Shown: in pieces, positions 7,727-14,227 of the stretch
Layout: every line of letters begins with the position of its first letter
Position numbering within the stretch: position 1 is the first letter of the stretch
Assembly: GCA_026647295.1 (NCBI GenBank)
Contig: JAPKHB010000004.1
Location: 1-29,887, forward strand
DNA length: 29,887 nucleotides
Reading direction: 5' to 3'
Source of the DNA: Planctomycetota bacterium
GTDB lineage: Bacteria; Planctomycetota; PLA2; JAEUHO01
Made by a program: the position numbers and the translations under genes
Notes under the pieces: generated by a model
What the model was told of the DNA's origin: nothing
The model's database searches: none
The model's input: only the letters and a program-made list of their open reading frames with translations

Positions 7727-8707
7727 ATGCGTCCCCTCGCCCCCCTTCTCCTCGTGCTGACCTTGTGCGTTCCCCCGGCCCGGGCGGAGGATCCCCCGGC
7801 GCCCGGGCCGGCCCCAGCACCGCCCGGCGGCGGCCCCGCCGCCCCCGGCGCCGCGGCCGAGCGCCTCAAGGCGATGGACGCCGACGGAGACGGCTGCGTG
7901 AGCCGCTCCGAGTGGCGCGGCCCGGCCCGCCTCTTCGAGCGCCTGGACCGCAACGCCGACGGCCGCCTGGACGCCGAGGAACTCCGCGCGGCCGGGGGTG
8001 GCAACCGGGCGCGGCCGGACCGCGGCGCCGCGATGGGGGCTCGCAACCCGGCCGACGGGCTGCGCGCCCGCCTGGATGCCAACGGGGACGGCAACGTCAC
8101 CCAGGCCGAGTGGGCCGCCTTCTTCGAACGGGCCGACTCCAACGGCGACGCCGTCCTCGACGCCGAGGAGTGGGCCGCCGCGCTCGCCGGACGCCCGGTC
8201 CGCGACCCCGCCCCCCAGGTCGGGGACGCCGCCCCCAAGGTCCAGGTCCGGGCGCTCAAGGACGACCGGCTCGTCGACCTCGCGGCGCCCCGTCGGCTCA
8301 CGGTCCTGATCTTCGGCAGCCACACGTGAGGGCCCTTCACCCAGCAGGCCGGGCGCCTGCAGGAGCTGTACGAGACCTACAAGGACCGCGCGGACTTCTA
8401 CCTCGTCTACGTCCGTGAAGCCCACCCCACGGACGGGCCCCGACCGGCCCGGCACATCCAGATCGAACAGCCCAAGGACCAGGCCACGCGCAACCGCGTC
8501 GCCCAGGGCTGCGTGGCGACGCTCAAGTTGGAGATGGAGACCCTCGTGGACGACATGCAGGACACGGCCGCCCACGCGTTCAACGCCATGCCCGACCGCC
8601 TCTTCGTCATCGGCGCCGACGGCCGCATCGCCTACCGCGGCGAGCGCGGGCCGCGCGGATTTGACGTGAAGGACCTCGCGGCCGCGCTGGCCCGGTTGCT
8701 TCCCTAG
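7727..8707 (+). CDS. Selenocysteine-containing iodothyronine deiodinase-like protein with four EF-hands
   Basis: With UGA 8327-8329 read as selenocysteine, this gives 326 residues: signal peptide (1-20), Pro/Ala linker, four EF-hand loops starting at Asp51, Asp74, Asp117 and Asp137 (DADGDGCVSRSE and similar), then a deiodinase/thioredoxin-fold domain (about 165-326). The active-site block LTVLIFGSHT-U201-GPF matches animal deiodinases (NFGSCTU). Further on, DFYLVYVREAHPTDG matches their FL-IYIEEAH-SDGW, and the end DRLFVIGADGRIAYRGERGP matches ERLYII-GRILYKG-GP. Agreement therefore runs well past the TGA. The normal bacterial substrate is unknown; thyroid hormone is not implied. Calcium binding by the EF-hands is expected. 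The start at 7727 begins the signal peptide, although the ribosome-binding site is weak (AGG). It lies 45 bp after the Sec-thioredoxin gene. Confidence 0.88.
8327..8363 (+). promoter_or_regulatory. Selenocysteine UGA and bacterial-type SECIS hairpin (deiodinase gene)
   Basis: The TGA at 8327-8329 is followed by a hairpin at 8341-8363: CC, an A-A mismatch, GCAGGC, loop CGGGC, GCCTGC, mismatch, GG. The loop begins 20 nt after the TGA and has G at its second position. The design (lower stem, single mismatch, 5-6 bp upper stem, 4-5 nt loop) mirrors the one in the upstream gene. Confidence 0.7.
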
Positions 8708-8708
8708 C

Positions 8709-8724
8709 CCCCCATGCATGGGGG
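8709..8724. terminator. Palindrome just after the deiodinase stop
   Basis: CCCCCATG and its complement form a 16-bp perfect palindrome starting one base after the TAG stop. It could fold as a 6-bp stem with a TGCA loop. It contains ATGCAT, so a protein-binding site is the alternative. Confidence 0.35.
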
Positions 8725-8828
8725 CGGGTCAGGAACCCGCGTGAACGCCCCCTGCCCGATGCCAAAGGCCACTGGGAGCGGTTTGCGGCTGGCGCCGGTC
8801 TGGGCGTCCCGGGCTGGAGGCGGGCCCG

Positions 8829-8856
8829 ACGGCGGTACGGGACAAAGTACCGTCGT
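8829..8856. terminator. Bidirectional terminator-like hairpin between convergent genes
   Basis: A 10-bp stem (one G-T pair; core CGGTAC/GTACCG) encloses the 8-nt loop GGGACAAA. It lies between the selenoprotein operon and the leftward gene that ends at 8925, the expected place for a shared terminator. The rest of the 217-bp gap shows nothing else I can name. Confidence 0.45.
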
Positions 8857-8924
8857 TGGGCCGCGACGACGCCCGGGGCGGTCCGGACAAGCCAGCAGCC
8901 GCGCCAGCTCGGGCCTGCGTCCGG

Positions 8925-9803
8925 CTACTCCACTTCGCCACGCAGGGTCCACGCCCTGCGCGCCGGGTTCCAGACCAGCCGCGGGCGCAGCCATAGCAGC
9001 GTGGCCCGGATGGACGGGCGCGCCGCGAGCAGGTCGTCGTGGATCCACGCCCCTGCCGCCCAAGGGGCCCTCTTCCGGCCCAGCTCCCGGGCGAGAGACA
9101 CGACGCGCACGGTGGCCAGCCAGGCTTCGCGGGGCTCGCCGGACGCCATGGCCGTCAGCAGCGCGTCCGGATCCGTGAGCAACAGGGGCGCGACCTGCAC
9201 GAACAGTTCCTGCTCGCGATCGGTCGGCGACCAGAGGCCAGCCCGGGTCGCCGTCCAGCCGCCGGGCCCCCGCCGGAGCGCGAACATCACCCGTTTGCCC
9301 AGCAGCCATCGGGACAGCGACTCCTCGGTCGCCCGCGGGTCGGCGTACAGCACAATCACCGGAGCCCGCTCGACCGGCTCGGGGCCGAAGTACTGGCGCC
9401 GGCGGCGAACGGAGAGCAGGTACTCGTTCGGCCCCCTGTGCGTGATCGCATCCACCACGCCCTCGATGCAGCCGTCCGCTCCCAGGATGCGGGCCACGCC
9501 CCGCCACACGCAGGGGGTGATGATCCGCAGCGCCAGCGCGTACTCGACGACATTCAGGATCTGCCCGGGGCTGTCGGCATCGAGCGCGGCGTTCTCCAGT
9601 GCACGCCACGAGGTGGGTTCGTGGGCCTTGAGCCTTGCCAACCGCTCCGGTGACGGCCGCGTGGAGCGGATCATCCAGATGAACCCGTCGAGGACCTCGG
9701 CGCGCGCGGGCGTCCCATCCTCACCCGCACCGAGCCGATCGCCCGCAAGCAGCGCCACCGCAACGACACCCAGCAGGACGGACCCCGACCGGCGGAGCGT
9801 CAT
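8925..9803 (-). CDS. Exported protein of unknown function
   Basis: The 292-residue product has a signal peptide (MTLRRSGSVLLGVVAVALLAG). The mature protein is a mix of helices and strands with no motif I recognise; blocks such as FIWMIRSTRPSPERLARLK and RAPVIVLYADPRATEESLSRWLLGKRVMF look like an ordered domain rather than a shadow frame. The ATG at 9803 is chosen because the signal peptide starts there and because it overlaps the stop of the upstream gene in an ATGA, which implies translational coupling. The 70 residues of open frame upstream are Gly/Arg-rich read-through. Function unknown; export and the tight pairing with the gene at 9800-10351 are the only clues. Confidence 0.72.
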   Translation of the reverse strand: MTLRRSGSVLLGVVAVALLAGDRLGAGEDGTPARAEVLDGFIWMIRSTRPSPERLARLKAHEPTSWRALENAALDADSPGQILNVVEYALALRIITPCVWRGVARILGADGCIEGVVDAITHRGPNEYLLSVRRRRQYFGPEPVERAPVIVLYADPRATEESLSRWLLGKRVMFALRRGPGGWTATRAGLWSPTDREQELFVQVAPLLLTDPDALLTAMASGEPREAWLATVRVVSLARELGRKRAPWAAGAWIHDDLLAARPSIRATLLWLRPRLVWNPARRAWTLRGEVE

Positions 9804-10351
9804 CCCTTGCACCCCTCCAGCCCGCCGCCCCAGGCGTCCTCGGACACCGGCCGCGGGATCGGCTCGGGGTGGGCTTCGCACCACAGTTCGACGAGGCACT
9901 CGATCTCGAGCAGGTCGGCCTCGGCGAAGTCCGGTCGGGGGTCGTTCGGGTCGTCTCCCGCATTTTCCTCCGCCTCCGCCCCCGCCGCCTCGGCCTCCTC
10001 CTCCCGCGCCCATTGCCGTTCGAGCCAGCGCCCCATGTCGATCGTGCTCTGCATCGTCGCGCGGACGAACTCCGACGCCTGCGCCGGGAGGGTGCCATCC
10101 TCCAGATGCTCACGGACGAACCGGCAGAAGGCCTCGAACTGCGCGCGCGACTCCGGCCAGTTGAGCATCCCGTTCCGATGGCACTCGCTGCGCACCCGGG
10201 CGGCGGCGCGGATCAACTCCCCCTGCACCGTATCGGCCTGCCCGGACGCCGGGACGTAGCGGTCCCACAGCGCCTTGTAGGCCGGGCCCCAGTGTTCTGG
10301 AATGGGGATGCCGGCTGCTCCCCGCCGGCGCCCGCGCTTGAATGGCCACAT
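9800..10351 (-). CDS. Unknown protein, first gene of a coupled pair
   Basis: This encodes 183 residues with a basic start (MWPFKRGRRRGAAG), a central helical region (YKALWDRYVP..., GELIRAAARVRSECHRNG, AQFEAFCRFVREHLEDG, EFVRATMQSTIDMGRWLERQWA) and an acidic Ala/Glu stretch followed by LLEIECLVELWCEAHPEPIP. There is no signal peptide, so it is likely cytoplasmic. I do not recognise the family. TATCCT lies 7 nt before the ATG, a -10-like box close to the start as seen at the tonB-like and rtcB genes. The stop overlaps the start of the next gene by 4 bp (ATGA), so both are made from one transcript. Confidence 0.7.
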   Translation of the reverse strand: MWPFKRGRRRGAAGIPIPEHWGPAYKALWDRYVPASGQADTVQGELIRAAARVRSECHRNGMLNWPESRAQFEAFCRFVREHLEDGTLPAQASEFVRATMQSTIDMGRWLERQWAREEEAEAAGAEAEENAGDDPNDPRPDFAEADLLEIECLVELWCEAHPEPIPRPVSEDAWGGGLEGCKG

Positions 10352-10446
10352 GCGGCGAAGGATACCCGAGGGGCGAAGGGGGGCCCGAACGGACGGTCCT
10401 TGGGGCCGCCCATGGGCTCCGACAGGCCCCGGGCCCCCGGACCGGG

Positions 10447-11013
10447 TCAGGCGGACGCGCCCGGCACCGGCCCGCGCATCCGCACCTCGAGCACGCCCAG
10501 GTCCCGGCCCTGCAACACCACGGGCTTGGGCGCAGCGGTCGGGTCCAGCCGCAAGCCCGCGGCCGCGTAGAAGCGTCGCGCGCGCGCGTTGGCGTCGGCC
10601 AGCCAGACGACGACCTCGCGTTTGCCCAGCTCACGCAGGCTGTCCAGGCTGCGCCCGAACAGGCCCCGTCCGATCCCCTGGCCGATCAGCCCCGGCAGGA
10701 GGTAGATCGCGTACACCTCGCCGACGTGCGGCGGGAGATCCCCGTCGCGAGCGGATCCACCCACCGAGAACCCCAGCAGCCCGCCACGCCCCTCGGCGAC
10801 CCAGAGCCGGGCGTCCTCCGGCCTGGGCGCCAGGATCCGCTGCCGGTGCCGCTCGGCGAAGTCTTCGGAACGCAGGCCGTCAAGGAGGTCGCCGGGGAAC
10901 AGGCCCCGGTAGGTGGCGCGCCACGCCGCGACGTGAAGGGCCCCGATCCCCGCCGCGTCCTCGACCCGCGCGACCCGGAAACCGACCGGCCCCTGAAAGG
11001 ACGTTGGCGCCAT
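10447..11013 (-). CDS. GNAT-family N-acetyltransferase
   Basis: The 188-residue protein has the GNAT fold: an N-terminal strand-helix (FRVARVEDAAGIGALHVAAWRATYRGLFP) with the W-x-x-TY-x-G motif of the RimI-like/YitI-type subgroup, the central strands LWVAEGRGGLLGFSVGG and VGEVYAIYLLPG, and the acetyl-CoA pyrophosphate loop LIGQGIGRGLF, followed by VVVWLADANARARRFYAAAGL, the usual motif-B end. It would move an acetyl group from acetyl-CoA to an amine; the acceptor cannot be predicted. The ATG at 11013 is chosen because homology begins shortly after; GAGG lies about 8 nt upstream. The open frame beyond is a shadow of the next gene. No operon partner is evident. Confidence 0.9.
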   Translation of the reverse strand: MAPTSFQGPVGFRVARVEDAAGIGALHVAAWRATYRGLFPGDLLDGLRSEDFAERHRQRILAPRPEDARLWVAEGRGGLLGFSVGGSARDGDLPPHVGEVYAIYLLPGLIGQGIGRGLFGRSLDSLRELGKREVVVWLADANARARRFYAAAGLRLDPTAAPKPVVLQGRDLGVLEVRMRGPVPGASA

Positions 11014-11101
11014 GGACTGCCTCTGCGGCCCCCAACCCGGAGCATACGCGGGCCCCCCGCCCCGCGCACTCCGGGCGGGGCGGCGCCCATCCGCCCCCCT
11101 C

Positions 11102-11467
11102 TCAACCGTCCGCGTCGCTCCTGCCAGCGGAGCGCGGGAAACAATGAAAGGTCCCGAACGCAACGAAGGCTTGCGGGGGCAGCGCCGCAAACGAGCGCAG
11201 CAGCCGCGCCTCCACCCTGGCCTTGCCCAGCCGCGCCGCCAGTTCCTCGATCTCCTCGGCCGCGACAAGCCGGAGTTGGAGTTCGCCCAGCGACTCGGAC
11301 GCCACGCGAAGGAAGTCCTCCTCGGACGCACACCTGGCAATGACCGTCACGAAGGCCACCTGGGATTCGGGAATCGCAGCCCCTGGCCCGGTCGGCTCCA
11401 CCTCGACCAGCCCGATCCAACTGCCGGGCCCCGCAGTGGGCCTTGCGGGTCCGTGCCGCGACTCCAT
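11102..11467 (-). CDS. Small unknown protein
   Basis: From the ATG at 11467 this gives 121 residues: WIGLVEVEPTGPGAAIPESQVAFVTVIARCASEEDFLRVASESLGELQLRLVAAEEIEELAARL and a C-terminal FVAFGTFHCFP block. The alternation of strands and helices, and the acidic helix EEIEELAARL, look like a real compact alpha/beta domain. I recall similar small proteins annotated only as hypothetical and will not name a function. No signal peptide. The open frame upstream of 11467 is Arg/Pro-rich and is not included. Confidence 0.6.
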   Translation of the reverse strand: MESRHGPARPTAGPGSWIGLVEVEPTGPGAAIPESQVAFVTVIARCASEEDFLRVASESLGELQLRLVAAEEIEELAARLGKARVEARLLRSFAALPPQAFVAFGTFHCFPRSAGRSDADG

Positions 11468-11792
11468 CCCGCTCACGCTGCCCGCCTCCGGATCCCGGCC
11501 CCGCCTGCGCGCATCGTATGCGGACCGCTCACCCGAGGCTCGGGCCGGGGCACTCCGGGCGGGGCGGTCAAGGCGGCGTGCCGGCCGGTGCGCCGCGAGA
11601 CGGTGAGGGTGCGCTCGCGGACGCCCCCTTCCGGGTCCGTCATGTGCCGATCCCCGCATGCGCCCGGGTGTTCAGGATCCGCGCGTCGCGTCGTGCCCTG
11701 CCTCCCATGCCACTCGAAGGGCCATCCAGGCAGGCCAACGACGGAGCATCCCGGCGGGGGGGCCCTCCCCGTCCCCCCCGTCCGCCCGCCGG
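11468..11792. other. Gene-poor gap
   Basis: This 325-bp interval has open frames on both strands, but all have the Arg/Pro/Gly-rich composition of GC shadows. A TACGAT hexamer (complement near 11516-11521) could be a -10 box for the gene at 11467. I see no RNA gene or repeat. Confidence 0.4.
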
Positions 11793-11939
11793 TCACCTCA
11801 TGCCCGGCGGCAGGTCAGGACCGCTTCCCGCGAGACCCATGAGGGCGAGCCGCAAGAGAATGTAGAGCACCAGCACCCCGGCTGGCAGCAGCCCCAGGGC
11901 GAACACCGCCACGACCTTGAGAGCAATCCGTTGCCTCAA
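11793..11939 (-). CDS. 48-residue single-helix membrane protein (TTG start)
   Basis: A TTG at 11939 preceded by a strong GGGAGGAGGAG starts a 48-residue frame: MRQRIALKVV, then a long hydrophobic stretch AVFALGLLPAGVLVLYILLR, and a short polar tail. The basic N-terminus and single 25-residue helix suggest a small inner-membrane protein. The frame is open further upstream but that part is polar and unstructured, while the ribosome-binding site and hydrophobic segment fall exactly at the TTG. Function unknown. Confidence 0.5.
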   Translation of the reverse strand: MRQRIALKVVAVFALGLLPAGVLVLYILLRLALMGLAGSGPDLPPGMR

Positions 11940-12055
11940 GGCTCCTCCTCCCGGCAAGTCCGCCCGATCGTAGCACGCCAGTGCATCCGCATGGTCGCAG
12001 CCAGGCCCCACCTCCCCCCGCCGCCCGGGCGCCCCGGCCCCATCGCGCCCCAGGG

Positions 12056-12541
12056 TCAGGGGCGCGGCACCGTCGCCGCGTACGCTCGGAGCATCGCAAT
12101 GGCCTCCCTTCCCACTCCCCGCTCCCAGGTTCGCCCGGTTCTCACCCACTGCTGATAATGGATGACCTCATGGCTCAACGAGGTGATGTACGCCGCCAGG
12201 CCGTCATCCCGCCCCCGCTGTCGGACGAGCGAAAGGTAGTCCCCCGTCGCGATCCGGATGTCGGGTTCGCAATCCCGGGTGAATGGAGCGAAGAAGGATG
12301 CGCTGACCCGCTCCCCATGGATCGTGGTCAGGCGTGCCGCCGGGCTCAAGTAGACCGGCACCCGGATCGGGAACTCCTGGTGGCGTCGCAGCCACCGGGC
12401 GTATCGAATGAGCGCAGCCCGCACCTCGCGGCGGCCTCTCGCCCCGCAGATCCGCAGCCCGGTTCGCAGCAGCCCGCCCCTCTGCACAAGGCCTTCCGCG
12501 CCGACCCTCTCTGCATCCCGCGTCCGGATCCGCACCGTCAT
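12056..12541 (-). CDS. Putative HEXXH metal-binding protein
   Basis: The 161-residue product has IRVPVYLSPAARLTTIHGERVSASFFAPF, then EPDIRIATGDYLSLVRQRGRDD, and a helix with SLSHEVIHYQQW. His124-Glu-x-x-His128 is the zincin metal motif, and Glu146 in GREAIAM sits where a gluzincin third ligand could lie. I recall small bacterial hypothetical proteins with the same IATGDY...AHE-HYYQW layout; none with a proven function that I know. The ATG at 12541 (MTVRIRT) is preferred to the one at 12559 because the IRIRT strand begins the recalled family. This start lies inside repeat copy 1, so the first residues are shared with unrelated frames elsewhere in the window. Confidence 0.62.
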   Translation of the reverse strand: MTVRIRTRDAERVGAEGLVQRGGLLRTGLRICGARGRREVRAALIRYARWLRRHQEFPIRVPVYLSPAARLTTIHGERVSASFFAPFTRDCEPDIRIATGDYLSLVRQRGRDDGLAAYITSLSHEVIHYQQWVRTGRTWERGVGREAIAMLRAYAATVPRP

Positions 12542-12622
12542 CGCTTGTCCATGACCCATCGCGGCCGTCCTGCAGTGAGAGGTCGAATCGGGCGCGCGCT
12601 TCGATCGGACACGGAGCATGGG
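12481..12622. repeat. Dispersed repeat, copy 1 (short, diverged)
   Basis: Bases 12531-12575 match 16666-16710 with one mismatch in 45. The left flank (TTCCGCGCC...CTCTGCATC) and the right flank (CTTCGATCGGACACGGAGCA, 12599-12618) resemble the outer parts of the longer copies 3-6. The interior is shorter than in those copies. On the minus strand the repeat holds the start codon of the HEXXH gene (12541). Confidence 0.5.
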
Positions 12623-12710
12623 TGTCGCCCTGGCGTTTGCGGGCCGTTCTCGGGACACTGCCGCTTGGTTGCCGCCAAGCAGGACGTGTCGGCCGCGTGG
12701 GCCGGTTGGT

Positions 12711-14066
12711 TCATGGCCCCTCGTCGTCGATTCCGGCTTGGATCCAAAGCGAGCGCTGTTCCATTGCATGGCTGTAACCCAGCCGGAGACTTCGCCGCAG
12801 GAGTTCCCAGCGTCGTAGCGGGAGTTGCCAAGAGGGCCCCATCAAGACTCTCAGGCGCTCGGTGTACGCATCCAGGTCACCTTCGAATTCAAGAAGATGC
12901 TCAGCGATGGCCTCCCTGAACCGCTCGGCGATCGACTGCAAGAACACTGAGCCGGCCGCCGGACGCCCCTCGCCCGGTGGACTGGATCCCAGTGTGATTT
13001 TCTCGTATTCCTCCCGAAGGCGCGCTCGCGCCCTACGGGCCCACGCGGTCGCTTTTTCACGCTGAAGCACATGAACAACCAGCGCATCTGCCACCGCATG
13101 CACGAACGAGGGATGAGCCCATGAGGCATCCTCCGCGCAAAGCACGTCCTGGAGCACGCTCAACACCACCTCCTGGACCGCGATCTCCCTCTCCTCGGCG
13201 TGCTCGCTGCCCGGCTCGCCCGCGCCAAGGGTTTCGAGGCGCTCCTCCCACGCGGCGTGGGAGGTCCGGGGAGGAACGCTCCGCCATTCGACGCCCAGCG
13301 GCATCCAGAGCGCGCGCTCGGGCATGCCGTCTGTGCGCGACACGTGCAGCGCCGAGCCCTCTGGTCCGACGAAGTGGATCGAGACGGCCGACGACTGTCC
13401 CACGCGCCACGCCCCGTCCCTCACCTCTGCCAGATGCGGGGCGAGGACGCCCCGGCCGCTGATCACCTGAAACGCTCCCATGGGAGTCCGCTTCGTTCCC
13501 GGAGCGGGGGGGATCGCCACGATCCCCTGCCACCAGGGGCTGCCCGCCGGAACCTCGAAGGCATGTCGACGCGACCACGCAGCCACCCCGCGGTCGTACG
13601 CGTCGCGCAGTTCCGCCAGGAGGACGGGCCCGGCCCCCACCACACGCCTTTCCGAACCGCGGACGCCGAGGATCCGGAGCGGAGACCCAAGAACCAGGTC
13701 CGGCGACGGGTCGCCATCCACAGGCCGTCGCTGCACCCCGGATTGCGGGCCCTGCTCGAAGACTTCCACCGTGCCGACGACGACTCCTCCCTGCAGGACC
13801 TCGTAGGCCCGCCACACCTGCGGAGCCTGGGTCCTCGCCGTCCAGAGGATTTCCAGGGCCTCCTCCACCGCCATGCCCGGTGGGGCCTTCGGGCCATCGG
13901 CGTGCAGGGGGAGCGCCAGAAGGAGCCCTGCCCCCGCCGCCGCGAGGCGCCACAGAAGCGCGGCCGACCCCCGTCGCCCCGCCAAGCTCCGCCCGGCGGG
14001 GCCGCCGGGGTCTCCGCTACGCGCAGGCAGCGTTGAGGACAGCCCCTGGACCCGCGATCCCGCCAT
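12711..14066 (-). CDS. Large exported protein of unknown function
   Basis: This encodes 451 residues from the ATG at 14066, with AGGGAGC as ribosome-binding site. An Arg-containing N-terminus leads to one hydrophobic segment (ALLWRLAAAGAGLLLALPLHADG), so it is exported or membrane-anchored. The first half looks beta-rich (VWRAYEVLQGGVVVGTVEVF, ILGVRGSERRVVGAGPVLL, SPWWQGIVAIPPAPGTKRTP, GAFQVISGRGVLAPHLAEV, SAVSIHFVGPEGSALHVS). The second half is helical, with a long charged stretch (EERLETLGAGEPGSEHAEE, ARRARARLREEYEKITLG, IAERFREAIAEHLLEFEGD). No family is recognised. It follows the carboxypeptidase-regulatory-like gene by 161 bp on the same strand and may be co-transcribed. Frame extension to 14231 is not used. 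Confidence 0.68.
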   Translation of the reverse strand: MAGSRVQGLSSTLPARSGDPGGPAGRSLAGRRGSAALLWRLAAAGAGLLLALPLHADGPKAPPGMAVEEALEILWTARTQAPQVWRAYEVLQGGVVVGTVEVFEQGPQSGVQRRPVDGDPSPDLVLGSPLRILGVRGSERRVVGAGPVLLAELRDAYDRGVAAWSRRHAFEVPAGSPWWQGIVAIPPAPGTKRTPMGAFQVISGRGVLAPHLAEVRDGAWRVGQSSAVSIHFVGPEGSALHVSRTDGMPERALWMPLGVEWRSVPPRTSHAAWEERLETLGAGEPGSEHAEEREIAVQEVVLSVLQDVLCAEDASWAHPSFVHAVADALVVHVLQREKATAWARRARARLREEYEKITLGSSPPGEGRPAAGSVFLQSIAERFREAIAEHLLEFEGDLDAYTERLRVLMGPSWQLPLRRWELLRRSLRLGYSHAMEQRSLWIQAGIDDEGP

Positions 14067-14227
14067 GGCGCTCCCTTCGAACTTCTCTCCACGGCCGAGG
14101 CGCCCCGGCCCGCACCCCGGGGGCCTCCCCACCGAAAGGCCCTCCCGACGACGAAGCGCGCGACGCGCACGCGCCTCCGGACGACCCGCAGGTCCAGTTG
14201 CCCCCGACCTACCCCCTGCGCACGGTT

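Noticed and set aside
6686..8329. Reading the two TGAs as nonsense mutations, or as UGA recoded genome-wide to Gly or Trp
   Set aside because: Both TGAs sit at active-site positions with homology on both sides and hairpins after them, and other genes in the window end in TGA as a normal stop.
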